From Microvelia longipes (lineage: Eukaryota; Arthropoda; Insecta; Hemiptera; Veliidae), in NCBI GenBank assembly GCA_018340805.1, contig JACMZG010000008.1, positions 19,265,096 to 19,329,095 on the forward strand: 64,000 nt of DNA. The letters run 5' to 3'. The notes under the pieces were generated by a model. The model was not told the origin of the DNA, did no database searches, and saw only the letters and a list, made by a program, of their open reading frames with translations. Shown in pieces: positions 36,546 to 48,525 of this stretch. Position 1 is the stretch's first letter; every line of letters starts with the position of its first letter. Position numbers and translations under genes: made by a program.

Positions 36546-38130
36546 CTAGGGGGTCCGTTGAGCTCCAGAAAGTTTAGTTTAGTACCAAGGCCGGGCGCAA
36601 ATTCGAGTTAACGACAGCGTGGACTTGGCTGTGACCTGCAAGTCTAAAGAGACAGCGGAAGCCAACCAACAAGCCAACGCAAAAATTCCCCTAGAGGACA
36701 GCGTAAAGGCTACCAAGCACCGTTGTGAAGAGCCAAGTGAGAATTCCCCTAAGGGACAGCATCAAGGCTGTGATGAGACGAGACAGGTTGTGGTGACAGA
36801 AGAGGCGAGACAGAGAGGTTGTGGTGAGAGATGAGAAGGGTCGTGCAGAGGAAACTCATTTAGCTGATTTCATTGCCAATGGTTGAGACGCCATGTCAAT
36901 AGTCATCAGAGTGAGGTTGAGTATAAGGTATCAGAGCGAGAGTAGTTACATCTTGAGAGATCCTTCTGGCTTCTGAGCACTCAAGCTCATTGAGTGCTGA
37001 CCGAGCTTGGAGCTTCTTGAGCTCACCGAGCTTGTCAAATGCTCGATTTCGAGCGCCTTACATCCTATTGGGAAAATTTTAAGGCTCGTGATTGGTTTAA
37101 GAGAGAAAAAATGTCCGCGCCAATTGGGGGACAGAAAGAGAGTTAAGCGACTAGGTACTGATTGGCTATTGTGCATGGAGCATAGTTAATAAACTTGAAG
37201 AAAATGGGTTTTATGGCAACAGCAAGGCTGCTGGTATCAGGAGGACCTTAATATGACATTACTCCTTGTACCCCACACTTGGGAGGTCTGGAATTCAAGG
37301 CCAGCTAACCTAGCCAGGGTTTACGTGGTTTCCTTGGCTGCAAATACGGGGTTGGTTCCTGTTTCCCCCTAGACAAGTCTGGATTACGTTTCCGTTGTCT
37401 CCATCAGCTCACGCAAAGTCAAGGTTTTGCAGGCAGATGGAGATGAAGGTTGGAAAGATATACTGAGCCTTTATATGCCCGAAAACTTAGTCAGTGAAAG
37501 TAATGGCGGTGACACGAATAACGTAAGTGGCTAGAAACGAAGTGCACGGTTTTTTCTGTCTTCTTGAAAACAAACGTCTCTTAGTAGCATTACGGAACAT
37601 TGACTTTCTGGTCAGGGCTACAGAATGAGCTTGTGCAAACTGCCGTCGGTGTTGCTGTAGAGTTCTCTGTATGTTGGCGCTGGACTAGCCAGAGCGGTGA
37701 GCCTAGCTAGAGTCTGGTGATGCTAGAGGAGCTGATGAGGTTGGTGAGTCTAGTTAAACGTGGGAGGCCCAAGAGAGACTAACATCATCATAAGACCTAG
37801 TAAGATTAGATGAACTAAGCACACTTGTGAACTAGTAGTCGGCGCTAGCCAGAGCGGTGCGAGCCTAGCCAGAGTTTTGCTGGTCTAGATACACTGTAGG
37901 CTTTCTGTAAACTAGTTGCGGACACTAGCCAGAGCATTGAGTTTAGATACAGTATGATTGGGCTAGATGAACTGCATGGGCACACTGTGGAGTCATATGT
38001 GCCGCCGTACGATGTGTAGATGTGCTTCCTAGATGATTTAGTGTTTACAAACTCTGGAAAGATTTGAGTGTGGGAAACACTACGGGTTTCAGCAAAAAAT
38101 AGGGTTCCAGACATTAAGAAGGTTAATTTT
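36546..38130. repeat. GC-rich island with short repeats, unknown origin
   Basis: About 1.6 kb with clearly higher GC than its surroundings. It contains a duplicated AAAATTCCCCTAGAGGACAG / GAATTCCCCTAAGGGACAGC motif (near 36680 and 36740), GAGCTTG-rich hairpins near 36970-37040, and several CTAGCCAGAGC motifs (37687, 37850, 37868, 37926). Near 38107-38165 it shares GTAACAAGTTTCATTTCGAT with 29078. Open frames (36619-36834, 37007-37189) have no recognisable similarity. Probably a composite retroposon or satellite insertion. Confidence 0.45.
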
Positions 38131-38214
38131 TGTAACAAGTTTCATTTCGATCCAAGAAAGCGTTCGAAATACGTCTAGGATCAAAAATCTCGTAAATACA
38201 TACGTCCACCCACA

Positions 38215-38371
<157 letters not shown>

Positions 38372-39383
38372 AAATTAAGCTCCCCCCTCTCTGCCTCTTA
38401 ATGGCCTAAACTCATTTTGTATGAAAATTCGCTAAAACTACAATGTCACGACACCTTGACGTATAATGATATTCATCAACATAGACATATTATTAATAAA
38501 ATAAACAATTAAAAACTAAAAATTCAATTATCACGTGAACATGCTAATTGCCAGCTTAACTCTACTGAACTTTATTATACCTACTTAATTGTTAATACTT
38601 TAATTAAACTTTAATATAAATAAATAAAACAAAAAGTGTGTTTTGTTATCAAAAAAAGACCCGCATTGAAATAACAAAACACTGCCCTAGCAGGTGACTC
38701 CTTTGTCGACGGCACAACTTGACCAAACTGTTTAATTAATATATAATTTAACTTAAACATGACCTTTCTTTTAAACAATTCCATGTTTTAACAAACAGTT
38801 AACACATTAAAAAAAATTAATTAATAAGTTTTAATATTAATAAGTCATTTTCAAAAGTTTTTTGTGAAATAAATTGTTACAGTGTGTGTAGTATTGAAGT
38901 TTTTCCTTTGTTCAAAGTTTGACCCTACTTTTTTTCCGAGCTGAGCTTAGTTACCGGGTATACAACCTTTCCTCGCTTTTCCCGACCGTGGAAAGGAAAG
39001 GTATTTGTCTGAGCTATTTCTCTCCGAGAGTTAGTTTGAAAAAAAAAAAGTTAAAATAGCTGGTAACTCTGGTAAAACATCTTAAAGCAATAAATTGACT
39101 CAATGATGGAAAGCAACTCGTCATGTTGAGCTCGTGATTCGAAACGTCTCGCCTTCAACTCCTTCCCTTTCTTTTTACTTAATAATTAATTATAGTTTTT
39201 AGAATTTATTTATTATTTTTAGTCTTAGAATAAACTTTACAGTCAACAACAAAAAATAATTTCTATTATATACCGACTTTTTAAAGGCACTGAAACTTTA
39301 AAAATATTTTAAAATTTATGAGTTAAGTGTAAGTTCTGTTTATTATTGAAGTATATGTGAGCTTATCAGATTTTGGGGTTTAA

Positions 39384-39706
39384 ATATAGAGATATATTAC
39401 TAAAGGGTCCTCAGTGGTTGAATTTTAAAACATCAAAAAAAGTAATCTGACCACCTTCGACTATCGATGTAATAAAATAATCAGAACTAAAATACAATAA
39501 ATTATATAGTAGAACGTTTCAAATTACAGATCAAAACACAAAAAATGTGAGAAAATCAGAAAATAGTTGGTTTATAATAAATAACCTTAACTCACTCTTT
39601 GAGGAGGTTTCAATAAGGTTTTACGGACTCCCAAATTACGCCTCAAGCCTCAATGTATTGAAGCCTATCTCAATACATTAAGAGTGCCTCCTCTAGTAAA
39701 GTATCT
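39384..39706 (+). mobile_element. MITE family C, copy 1
   Basis: Starts TATAGAGATATATTACTAAA and ends CCTCCTCTAGTAAAGTATCT. The interior matches 43781-44090 in order (AACATCAAAA..AGTAA..CTGACCACCT, AACCTTAACTCA, GAGGAGGTTT). Its target duplication is unclear. Confidence 0.75.
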
Positions 39707-39959
39707 GTATGAATTTAAATATATAGGAGTTATAATACAAATTGTTTTTGAATTGAACGTAAGTTTCAGCTATAGCTCAGTTTTTTAAACACAATCTTCT
39801 TTTAATTATGTTATGCTTTTGAACTAGATTTAGACTTTTTAATATTGCTTGCAATGTTGCTAGATTTTTACATCTATATACAACATTTAGATCTATATTA
39901 ATTGATACTATCAAGTTTTACAAAACATTTATATCCCACCCCTGGCTGAGTGCAATCAC

Positions 39960-40090
39960 TAGGTACACATTTTATCTGGGGTACATTTTTCCGGGATAAA
40001 TTTTATCCGGAGACATTTTATTAGGGTTCATTTTATCTGGGTACATTTTATCTAAGTACATTTTATCAGCGGATACATTATATCCAGTTA
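39960..40090 (+). repeat. Minisatellite, unit about GGGTACATTTTATCT
   Basis: Seven to nine imperfect 14-18-base units such as GGTACACATTTTATCTGG, GGGTACATTTTATCTAAG and GATACATTATATCC. Confidence 0.8.
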
Positions 40091-40355
40091 CCCAAATCAC
40101 TGGAATGTTTCTCTGCTAGGCCTCTTAATTCACTAAAACTTCCTCAACTTTAATAATTGTAACAATCATATATGTTGTTGTATTAATCAATAAAATTAAA
40201 AAACAAAAAAAAACATTTACATCATTGCCTTTTATTTTATTTTTGATGTTTAAAAGTTCAAGAGAATACATAATACACAATAATAATATACAATACTAAA
40301 ATACATAATATTATGTAGTAATTAGTAATATACATAATACAATACATAAATACAC

Positions 40356-40741
40356 ATCAATGATAAGAGGGCACAAATGAGACTGTTATCTGTTGTACGA
40401 TACTATATTTGACCCATACCTGGGCATATTCATGTAAAAGTAACAACCTAAAAAGACAAACCTAAAATTAGTAAACTATAATTAAGCAGGTAAGAAAGAA
40501 TGTAAACAAATTCATTCATGCTGATAAGCCATTCAAAAAATGATTACTCATACCGTTAGGATATTCTAACTACGTTATGGAAGTAAATCAAGTGAAGAAA
40601 TTCTAAGAGCAAAAAAGTTACCTAAAATTGAAAAGTATACATTACAAACAGAAAATAAAAATTAAAAATAAAAATTAATAAAAGAAAGGACAATGAACTA
40701 TGCATTGCTATCATGCACTAACTAACACAATTAAAAACATA
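40356..40741 (+). repeat. Left inverted arm of the Penelope-like fragment
   Basis: Reads ATCAATGATAAGAGGGCACA at its outer end and ATGCATTGCTATCATGCACT near its inner end, complementary to the right arm. Confidence 0.9.
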
Positions 40742-40881
40742 ATTATTAAATTACATTTTAATAAAGAGAAAAATAAATAAATTAATTAATTTACAAATGT
40801 TTAACTGGGAATGATAAGCAAAAAGGAAAGGAATGAAATTAAATTGTCAAATTGAATATGTAGGACTGTGTGGGTGTATTA

Positions 40882-41400
40882 TTATTGCACATTTGAATAA
40901 TTCTTGATTATCCCAGCATAATATTTGTTGAAATCTTTACCATCTCTTTTGTAGTTGATGTTGTTAGATTCAGTTGAAATTTGCATAGCTTCTAATAGTA
41001 AACGCTTCCTGTTATAATTATTTTTGTCTAAAATTTCAACGTTATCTAGATTAAAGATATGATTAAGTTTGTGGGCATGGGAAGCTACAGCGGTTCTATT
41101 ATGTATGGAGTTCACATCTGCTTGGTGTTGCATTCTCCTGTTAGCCCAAGTTTGTCGAGACTCTCCAATATATTGGCCAGGGCAGTCATAGCAAGAAACC
41201 TTATATATGAATCCCATGGTCTCATCTTTAGAATATTTATATTTAAGAGAAGTAAAGTATGAATCACCAATTTTATTTATTTATTTTAAGCCAAATTTTA
41301 TTTCCGGGCAATCATATTCCTTAAAAGTCCTACTTATTGAATGAGAAAGGCCTTTAACATATGTTAAACTAGAATAAAAAATTCTACAATTACTATTGGG
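40882..41400 (-). pseudogene. Penelope-like element GIY-YIG endonuclease (C-terminal part)
   Basis: A 111-codon minus-strand frame (40882-41217) begins GFIYKVSCYDCPGQYIGES, which gives the GIY-type Tyr, the C-x-x-C pair and YIG. It continues RQTWANRRMQHQ (catalytic Arg region), SHAHKLNHIFNLDNVEIL and RKRLLLEAM (catalytic Glu region). The CxxC-bearing GIY-YIG domain and HA.....H block are typical of EN-bearing Penelope-like elements, where the nuclease nicks target DNA. Upstream, a linker portion (41270-41400) is separated from it by a stop and an AT-rich insertion, and no reverse transcriptase core precedes it, so it is a pseudogene despite an intact nuclease frame. Confidence 0.88.
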
Positions 41401-41407
41401 ATTCATA

Positions 41408-41829
41408 TATGTTTTTTAATTGTGTTAGTGCATGATAGCAATGCATTTTGATTTCTTCGACTCTAGTAAGTTTTATTTTTAATGTATTTATAATCAGTAG
41501 TTCACTGTCCTTTCTTTTATTAATTTTTATTTTCTGTTTGTAATGTATACTTTTTAATTTTAGGTAACTTTTTTGCTCTTAGAATTTCTTCACTTGAATT
41601 ACTTCCATAACGTAGTCAGAATATCCTAACGGTATGAGTAATAATTTTTTGAATGGCTTATCAGCATGAATGAATTTGTTTACATTCTTTTTTACCTGCT
41701 TAATTGTAGTTTACTAATTTTAGGTTTGTCTTTTTAGGTTGTTACTTTTACATGAATATGCCCAGGTATGGGTCAAATATAGTATCGTACAACAAATAAC
41801 AGTCTCATTTGTGCCCTCTTATCATTGAT
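41408..41829 (-). repeat. Right inverted arm of the Penelope-like fragment
   Basis: Reverse complement of 40356-40741, ending TGTGCCCTCTTATCATTGAT. It ends 324 bases before a vestigial exon. Confidence 0.9.
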
Positions 41830-42153
41830 ATCAATACATGGAGACCAATACCTCAATCTACATAAATACACATTGATTAGAATAACAGTGTGTATTTGGG
41901 ATTTGGCAATGCACCATCTACAGGTATACACTATTATGCATACCACTTTTCGTATAGTTCCTCAAATCCAGACATACAAGAAAACATTTATAAAAGGGCA
42001 AGGTAATGAAAAAATAAAATTTATATGAATAGGTTACTTACCTATTCAAAGGCTTAATAGCTTAATAGGCTTATGGTCATAATTTTGAGTTTTATATAAT
42101 AGCATCTCGTTCTCTGCGGTTATATTTAACCATACTATGATGTTTTTGTGCAG

Positions 42154-42328
42154 GAGGAGAGGAATGGTCCCCAATGTCATCACGTAACTTCCCAGCTAGT
42201 TTTTGGAACTGTAATTCAGTTAGTTCTGTTAGTAGTGAATCTAGTTATCACGACGTGGCGTCTGTCTATCACCCCTGTACTAATCCAACGGATCCATGGC
42301 ATTCCCACTATCAGCAGTATCATCATAG
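42154..42328 (+). CDS. vg: Vestigial, Ser/Tyr/His-rich exon after the TDU domain
   Basis: This 175-base exon lies between TTTTGTGCAG and GTGAGTTG. It completes the split Gly codon, reads 57 codons and leaves two bases (AG). The peptide reads GEEWSPMSSRNFPASFWNCN, then a serine-rich stretch (SVSSVSSESS), then YHDVASVYHPC and a His/Tyr/Gln-rich end (HSHYQQYHHR). The NFPASFWN-type segment following shortly after the TDU domain is the arrangement I expect for insect Vestigial. No stop interrupts the frame. The ATG at 42148 in this region reads a different frame and starts before the acceptor, so it is not used. This part of the protein lies between the Scalloped-binding domain and the C-terminal activation region. 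Confidence 0.93.
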
Positions 42329-43234
42329 GTGAGTTGATATTCTTATAAAGTCAATCGATAAATTAATTTAAAAAATTGATGAATAATTTAATTGATAAAT
42401 AAGTTTACGAAAAAATAATATTAATTAAGATAAGTTTGATAAGTTGATTCAAACAAATAATTTATTTTATTAACTTTATTGATTTTTGTCTACAGTAAAT
42501 TTATTTGGCATAGTTAATAAATAATTTGACAAATTAATAAATGATTCAAATTAAGATAAAATAAATAATTTAAATTATGATAAAAAGTTTGCTGTATAAT
42601 GTGTTACAGCAAACTAGCCAGCTGTGGCTCGATTTGTTTGATGTGTGAGTTTCTGTTTTACGATCTAACATTTTGATTTTTAATAAAATTATAAATGAAT
42701 TATATCATATGGCTTTGTTAAACCTGGATATGCAGTGTTATAATACTTATTTTTCGGATACATATGGTTTTTCTTTTCTGAGATTATCTATCACATTCTC
42801 ACCAGATTGCGTTTACCCTGTTAATTTTAAAATCATATTACTCTATGTTTACCTCAAAATATATGTTTCCTCTTAACTAATAAAAATTTAATACAATATA
42901 TAACGAATAAAAATTGAGTTTCTATGCATGGAATCGAAAATTGGGAAACTTTAGAAACCGTAGTACCAAATGTAAAGTCTCTATAAAATAGAGATGAAGT
43001 TACTGAAAGATACTGACAGTGGTCTGAAAAATGTTTATGTTCCAAACAATAAACAAATTACTAATTTCTTCTTCTCTTGAATGCAACTCTGGCTCGATTA
43101 GATATCGACAACCAAACGTGCGTTCATGCAGCTGAAGTTAGTCAATTTTCATTTATGTTTCTATAATGCGAATAACTTTGAACCATAATGCTGATGGACT
43201 TTACTAAAATGTCGACGTTAATATACTGTTTCAG
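42329..43234 (+). other. Vestigial short intron (phase 2, 906 bp)
   Basis: The intron runs from GTGAGTTG to ATACTGTTTCAG and is AT-rich without recognisable genes or transposons. A small hairpin lies near 42589-42615 (TTTGCTGTA pairing with TACAGCAAA). Confidence 0.9.
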
Positions 43235-43410
43235 GGCTGTACATGATTACCATGGACACAACATGCAGTATAGTGGTGGATTACTGCTACCAGCACATCA
43301 ATACAAAGACCCATCGTGGCCACCTCACACATCAACACATAGACTGCACGATCACCCACCTCCTCACCACCTAGATCATCCACCTTACTCTCCCTACACT
43401 TCTATATCTG
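43235..43410 (+). CDS. vg: Vestigial, His/Pro-rich exon
   Basis: This 176-base exon lies between CTGTTTCAG and GTGAGTAG: one base completing AGG (Arg), 58 codons, then one base. It begins AVHDYHGHNMQYSGGLLLP, a highly characteristic insect Vestigial segment, continues with AHQYKDPSWPPHTSTHR and ends in a His/Pro/Tyr-rich stretch (HDHPPPHHLDHPPYSPYTSI). The histidine-rich composition is shared with other insect Vestigial proteins. The frame is open across the whole exon and its phase fits the final exon 16 kb downstream. An in-frame ATG at 43188 lies in the intron before the acceptor and is not a start. Family assignment is very secure. Confidence 0.96.
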
Positions 43411-43780
43411 GTGAGTAGTATTTTGTATTAGTTTCTATCTTTTATTTCTATGAACATTAAATAAAAATTAGATATAAAGATAAATACCTTTTTCTCACGA
43501 AAAATTAATAGGAAATTACGGGCATAATGAAAAATAATAGTGTATATGAAGTATAAACATGACGTTGTAAAATAAAAACTATCACTTTATATTAAAGCAC
43601 ATAAATCTATCTCTAATCCCAGTATTATTAATTTACCCGGCCATATATACAGACATTACAAACATAAATTTAATTCCGGGTGTTAATAATCAATTCCATT
43701 TCACATACCTAATTTGCTAGTTATAGCAAAAATTATCTATAAGAAAGAAAATACTGGAAATTGCTGGATATGGCCCTATA

Positions 43781-44090
43781 CATAGAGATATGTTACTAGA
43801 GAGGCTATTGGTTAAATTTTGAAACATCAAAACAGTAACCTGACCACCTCGCTAATAAATACAATCAAATAATCTGTACAAACTTCCAGAAACTTATGCA
43901 ATAGAGGGTTAAAAACACATAAAATACAAGAAATGTGCGGGAAGCCGAAAAAAATCTATTTTTTATAACCTTAACTCAATCTTGGAGGAGGTTTTAATGA
44001 GGTTACACAGAGCCCCTGAGAGCCCCAAAAATATGTTTCAGACCTCTTAATGTAATGAGATAGGCTATGCCCCCTCTAGTATATATCTCT
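43781..44090 (+). mobile_element. MITE family C, copy 2, with target-site duplication
   Basis: Ends CATAGAGATATGTTACTAGA and CTCTAGTATATATCTCT are imperfect inverted repeats. The element is flanked by direct copies of ATGGCCCTATA (43770-43780 and 44091-44101). It is about 310 bp with no ORF. Confidence 0.85.
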
Positions 44091-44139
44091 ATGGCCCTAT
44101 AGTGATTGGAATATGAATAATTGCGGGTGTTATGACTTA

Positions 44140-44540
44140 TGACAGTTCTTCTCAAAAACATGAGGCTGAAGGCCTCTTGTCCGCTACGTGGCGTGGGAGC
44201 CGCTTTGCGTCCCCCGCGCTTCCCTCTGGCCGCTCAGCAGCCACATGGTTGTTGTCCTATATCAGTTCGTCATATTACAAGTTTATTTAAGTGGTATGCT
44301 GCCACGATATTAGTGAATTTTCAAATGTATTCATCAAAAAACGTAATTATTTTTACATAATGTTGTATATGTCAATCAATAGAACCAGAACTAATGCTGA
44401 TAATAAAATTTAACTTCGTTTGTTATTGAACTATACATAGTAGCATAAGTGTAAAAACTTTTAGCCCGACTAAACACTTTTTGAAAATTTGTGTTTTTTT
44501 GAAATGTTTATAAGTCATTATTGTGGGTCAATACAATAAA
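44140..44540 (+). repeat. Interspersed repeat B, copy 2
   Basis: Counterpart of 36090-36400, with an extra GC-rich head (GAAGGCCTCTTGTCCGCTAC, then CGCTTTGCGTCCCCCGCGCT). The 73-codon frame over the head is incidental. Confidence 0.65.
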
Positions 44541-44707
44541 GTACCATTTATTTACTTATAAATGTTTACAGTTTTTTATTTTTTACATTTTTAATTATCA
44601 CACTTGTAAGTCAGCCTGATGGCTCTGGTTCCTCGTATGAGATTTGTTTGTCATTTTCAAAAAAAAAGACGTCACACACTAAAAAAGTGTTTTGTCGTGG
44701 TTATAAA

Positions 44708-45338
44708 CGGTGTGTATCTTTATTCAGCAGGTACTTATCTGATGTTTTACCTGATGAGAGGTGGGGGGAAACAAATCAGGCAAAACATCAGATTAATAAA
44801 GGTAATTAAAATAAGGTGATGAAACTGAATAAATAAACATAATTGTACATTTATTTTGTATCATATTCGCAATGATTCTATTCTAGATTACTAAATAAAT
44901 AAACAGAATAACTCTCAGCTAATGATAAAAATATAAATAAATCATAAGTGTTCTATCTTCTAAATAAATATGGTTTTCAACTAAATATTTCATGCAGATT
45001 TTTTTCTTTATTAGAGGAATAACTTCCATGTATTATAGAAATGTAAAATTTCATAATATTAATCAACAAAAGCTAATTTAAAAATAATAATAATAACACT
45101 GCCGGATCTTTATTTTATGGGCGGTTGTTTTAAAATTAGCGCGCAAAGTATTACAAAGAAGGTATTAATCAGGTTTACGATAAGCTCATCAGCTCGCCGA
45201 GGTGATAAGTTAGCCTTTTCCGCCTTTTGGCAACTTTTCCCACAATGAGGATTTGATGAAAAAATCAACACCTAACTAGTACTCATCAGATGTTTTCAAC
45301 TTATCAGAGAAGTACCTGATAAATAAAGTTACACACCG
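44708..45338. mobile_element. DNA-transposon-like element with ~35-bp TIRs
   Basis: The left end CGGTGTGTATCTTTATTCAG continues CAGGTACTT; the right end reads AAGTACCTGATAAATAAAGT followed by TACACACCG, its near reverse complement. The 631-bp interior has no transposase and contains hairpins built on CATCAGAT/ATCTGATG and further AATCAGG/CCTGAT motifs, suggesting subterminal transposase-binding repeats. Confidence 0.8.
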
Positions 45339-47089
45339 AAAGATTAGTTGCTCAACTCTTAGATGATAAATCACGTACCCGACGAGATTTAAAAACAAGG
45401 GCTTTCGGCCTGCTCAAGATGTCTCTTTGTTTCGTATGTCTGTTGTTTTGTATTAATTGTAATACATAGCATTATACACATTGACTATCAACTTGACAAG
45501 GTTTATGAAACTTGAGGTTCTCTTTTCGTGTTAAGGGAACTTCATTTTGGGGTGCGGGTGCAGTTAACTTCGGGTGTCGCAGGCAACACCAAAGTTTTCA
45601 AACAAATATAAAAATAAAGTGGAAGGTAATTTTTCATTGGGCCTTTTGGGGTCTAGGGATGATACAAAAAGCTTTGCGCCCAGCATATTTGTTGTCTAAG
45701 CGAGAAAAGTGTAACAATTTGGATTATAACTTAAAATTGAAGCTTTAGTATGGACATTAGAAAGAAATTGCTTTGAGTAAAAATGCCTTATCTTTGTTTT
45801 GAGAACACAAATTATTAATTGAATTTTAAATTTTAAACAAAATTCAGGGTTACTATTTCCCCTAAATCTAGCAGCATTAATTACTACATAACTTAAAATG
45901 GAGGTAAGGTTATGAATCTAAATGTAGCAAATTACCTATTAAGAGTAAATGTATGTAAATACCTAGCTTTTCATATTATTAATTAAGATAAAAGGTTGTT
46001 TTTAGGGTAAATTGTACCATATCTTTTTATCTACGATCTACGCAACTGAGCTTTAAATACCTAAATAGCCTAGTTTACATAGAAAAATCGCTAAATTAAT
46101 AATTCTATTGATGACGATGCGGTGCATAAAGTCCCATAATTACATGCGCTCATTTTAATTAATTATATAAATAATTAAGAATGAACCTAGGATAATAATA
46201 AGTGTAATGAAGCGCCATGTTGAGGTTCTCAGACCTGGAATCACACAGCCTCACTACTGCATACCGCTCTGAATTCTACTTACTTGTTCTTATATAAACA
46301 CACTCACTCATGCATATTTACCACAATGTATGTAATTTACTCAGTAAAATAACTAAATCATAATTGCAAATTATTTTTATCTTTGTTCAATTAAATTGCA
46401 TTTATTAATATAAATGTAAATAGTTGAATAGTTTTTTATAGTCTAATGTGTTTATAATCTTTTTATAAAAGTAACTGACCAGTATTATTAAATAATGACA
46501 AAACTGCCAAACATGTAATCAAGCTTCCCTATCTTGTATTTAAGTAATAATAAATGTCAATTATGGGCCCTTTTTCGACCTAAAAGTACTATAGGACCTA
46601 TCAAAGTATTTTTCCTGCGAAAAGCATCTCAGATTGGTTTATTAAAGAGTACAAGTTGAAGTTAACTTATACCATTCGTTAAAACTGAGGATATAGTCTG
46701 GGTTGTGAACCCCAGACCATGGGTACTGAAGCCAAGTGCTCATATGACCACGGTCACGGAAACAGATTTATCTCAGATTATTCTCTTTAAAATTCTGTGT
46801 TGCACGACCTTGGAAAGGGTTATAGAAGCAAAACGAGTGTTTTAAAGCTTTTATATGCGTGAACTTCTGAAAGACCCATAACCCTAAATGCAATCGGAGT
46901 ATGCAAATTAGTTGACTATTTTTCTAATAAATTAAGTAGTGTCTACTTTGTGAACATGGTATTAAAGGTTTAAGCCACAAATATTTTCAGTGAGGGCACG
47001 TGTTTTTCCTAGATTTTAAAAATGCAATACGTTAAAGCATGGCGGGCTTAGTACAATAAGTGGACAGCAAGGGGCTCGAGGACATTAGC

Positions 47090-47121
47090 GACTGACTTCA
47101 GGGTTGCAAGTAACCCTGAAG
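47090..47121. repeat. Perfect 13-bp stem hairpin
   Basis: TGACTTCAGGGTT and AACCCTGAAGTCA around six bases, flanked on both sides by GACATTAGCG (about 47081 and 47128). Confidence 0.85.
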
Positions 47122-47804
47122 TCATTCGACATTAGCGGAATCCTCAGCACCCCACCAATTGAGGGTTGGAAATACAACGCCTGAGAAATCTTTCTGTTGT
47201 AAAACTCTGGTGGCCAGTATAACATTACAGCTTTTCTAACTAAGCTAAACCCCGGTATAGAGAGACACATGAGTACTTAGAACTAAACCTATAAATGACT
47301 TATAAGTGCAGATTTCTCGGCACAGACTTTGTACAATAGCATTCTTTTATCTACGGTACGAGTCCTACGAGCTAAAAAGTGACCTAGATTGTGTCTATTT
47401 GCATAACGTATAAACAGGAAAAAAATCAAGTCGTACCCTTTATCCATGTATCAAGTTGTACATGTACCATGTATCAAGTGGTTCTCTCAGTTCCACTTCT
47501 TACTACTACTTAATATCACGCAAAACTCACAACAGTTATTGATGCCTCAGCTCTGTTGAATATGCTGAGAACTGACACTAGAACAACTCTCTAACACAGG
47601 CTAAAAAATAGTTAGTTAAAATCATCGAACCCTTTATACTTGTTTCATTCCGTGATTTATTTATTAATTTAGTTTGATCATATAAATAAACTGATCAGAA
47701 AAAATAAACAGTAAGTCGCCTTTAAAAGTATACTACCACTAAAGAAAAAAATTAAGAGCAAAATGTTTAATTTTCAAAATAATAAGTTTTGATTATTGCT
47801 TTTC

Positions 47805-48525
47805 CTAATTTATACCGTAGGTATATAGAAAAAGTATTGTGTTTGCAAAAAAATTCCGGAACTGGAATGAAACCGGAATTATCCGTTTTAGGCATTTTTA
47901 AGGCCTCTTGAGGTCTTAAAAACGCATTTTGCAAAGTTGTCTGTCAGTATGTGTGTGTGTGTCTGTTATCATCGTAGCGCCCAGTGTATTTATGCTAGAG
48001 AGTTGAAATTTTGTACGAAAATCAGTCTACCGCTGTAGTTGTGCTATTCGGAAAATATTTTTTATAACGTCATTAACCCGCAATAATTACTCAACAAAAG
48101 TTTCAAAAAATCATAAAACGCGGAAAAATGATGCGATCGGATTGAGATTAGGCACGCATGTGACTATGTTTAAGACTAACATATGTGCTAAATTTTATCT
48201 CATTATCGGCATTAGTTTAATTTTTATTAAATGACGTGTAGGTTTTTTTAATAAAATGTAAAAATTTGAAAATGGGCTTATAAAAAGGTAATGGTATACA
48301 AGTGTATACCATTACCTAATAAATAAGTACACAAAGTTTCGTTTTAATACGACAAGTATATCTATGTTTTTTGTTGGATCATAAAAATTAAGGAGCATTG
48401 AGCGAGGTTAGTGCCGTATGAGTGACCGCTGAGAAGGATACGGATACATTTACTACCTGAGGACGAGCGAAGCGAGTCCGAGGCAGGGAGGATGTAATGA
48501 GGAAAAGTTCCGAGGTCCGATTTTT
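47805..48525 (-). repeat. GAGCGAAGCGAG repeat family, near-complete copy
   Basis: Minus orientation: hairpin end (CTTTTCCTAATTTATACCG), AAAAATTCCGGAACTGG, GGCCTCTTGAGG, TGTGTGTGTGTCTGTTATC, CGTCATTAACCCGCAATAAT, a perfect hairpin at about 48287-48316 (GGTAATGGTATACA with TGTATACCATTACC), AGTGACCGCTGAGAAGGATA, GGACGAGCGAAGCGAGTCCG and GAGGAAAAGTTCCGAGGTCC. Confidence 0.8.

Larger units (their letters stand above)
40356..41829 (-). mobile_element. Penelope-like retroelement fragment with inverted flanking arms
   Basis: Arms at 40356-40741 and 41408-41829 are reverse complements with high identity (the left arm lacks about 49 bases present in the right). Between them a minus-strand reading gives the end of a Penelope-type RT linker (SLTYVKGLSHSI, EYDCPEIKFGLK) and a GIY-YIG endonuclease. 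Long terminal repeats in inverted orientation are a known feature of Penelope-like elements. The RT core is absent, so this is a 5'-truncated, rearranged copy. Confidence 0.85.

Noticed and set aside
40356..41829. CRISPR-like or phage-type GIY-YIG nuclease system
   Set aside because: The CxxC plus GIY-YIG layout and flanking inverted terminal repeats fit a eukaryotic Penelope-like element; there are no regularly spaced repeats.
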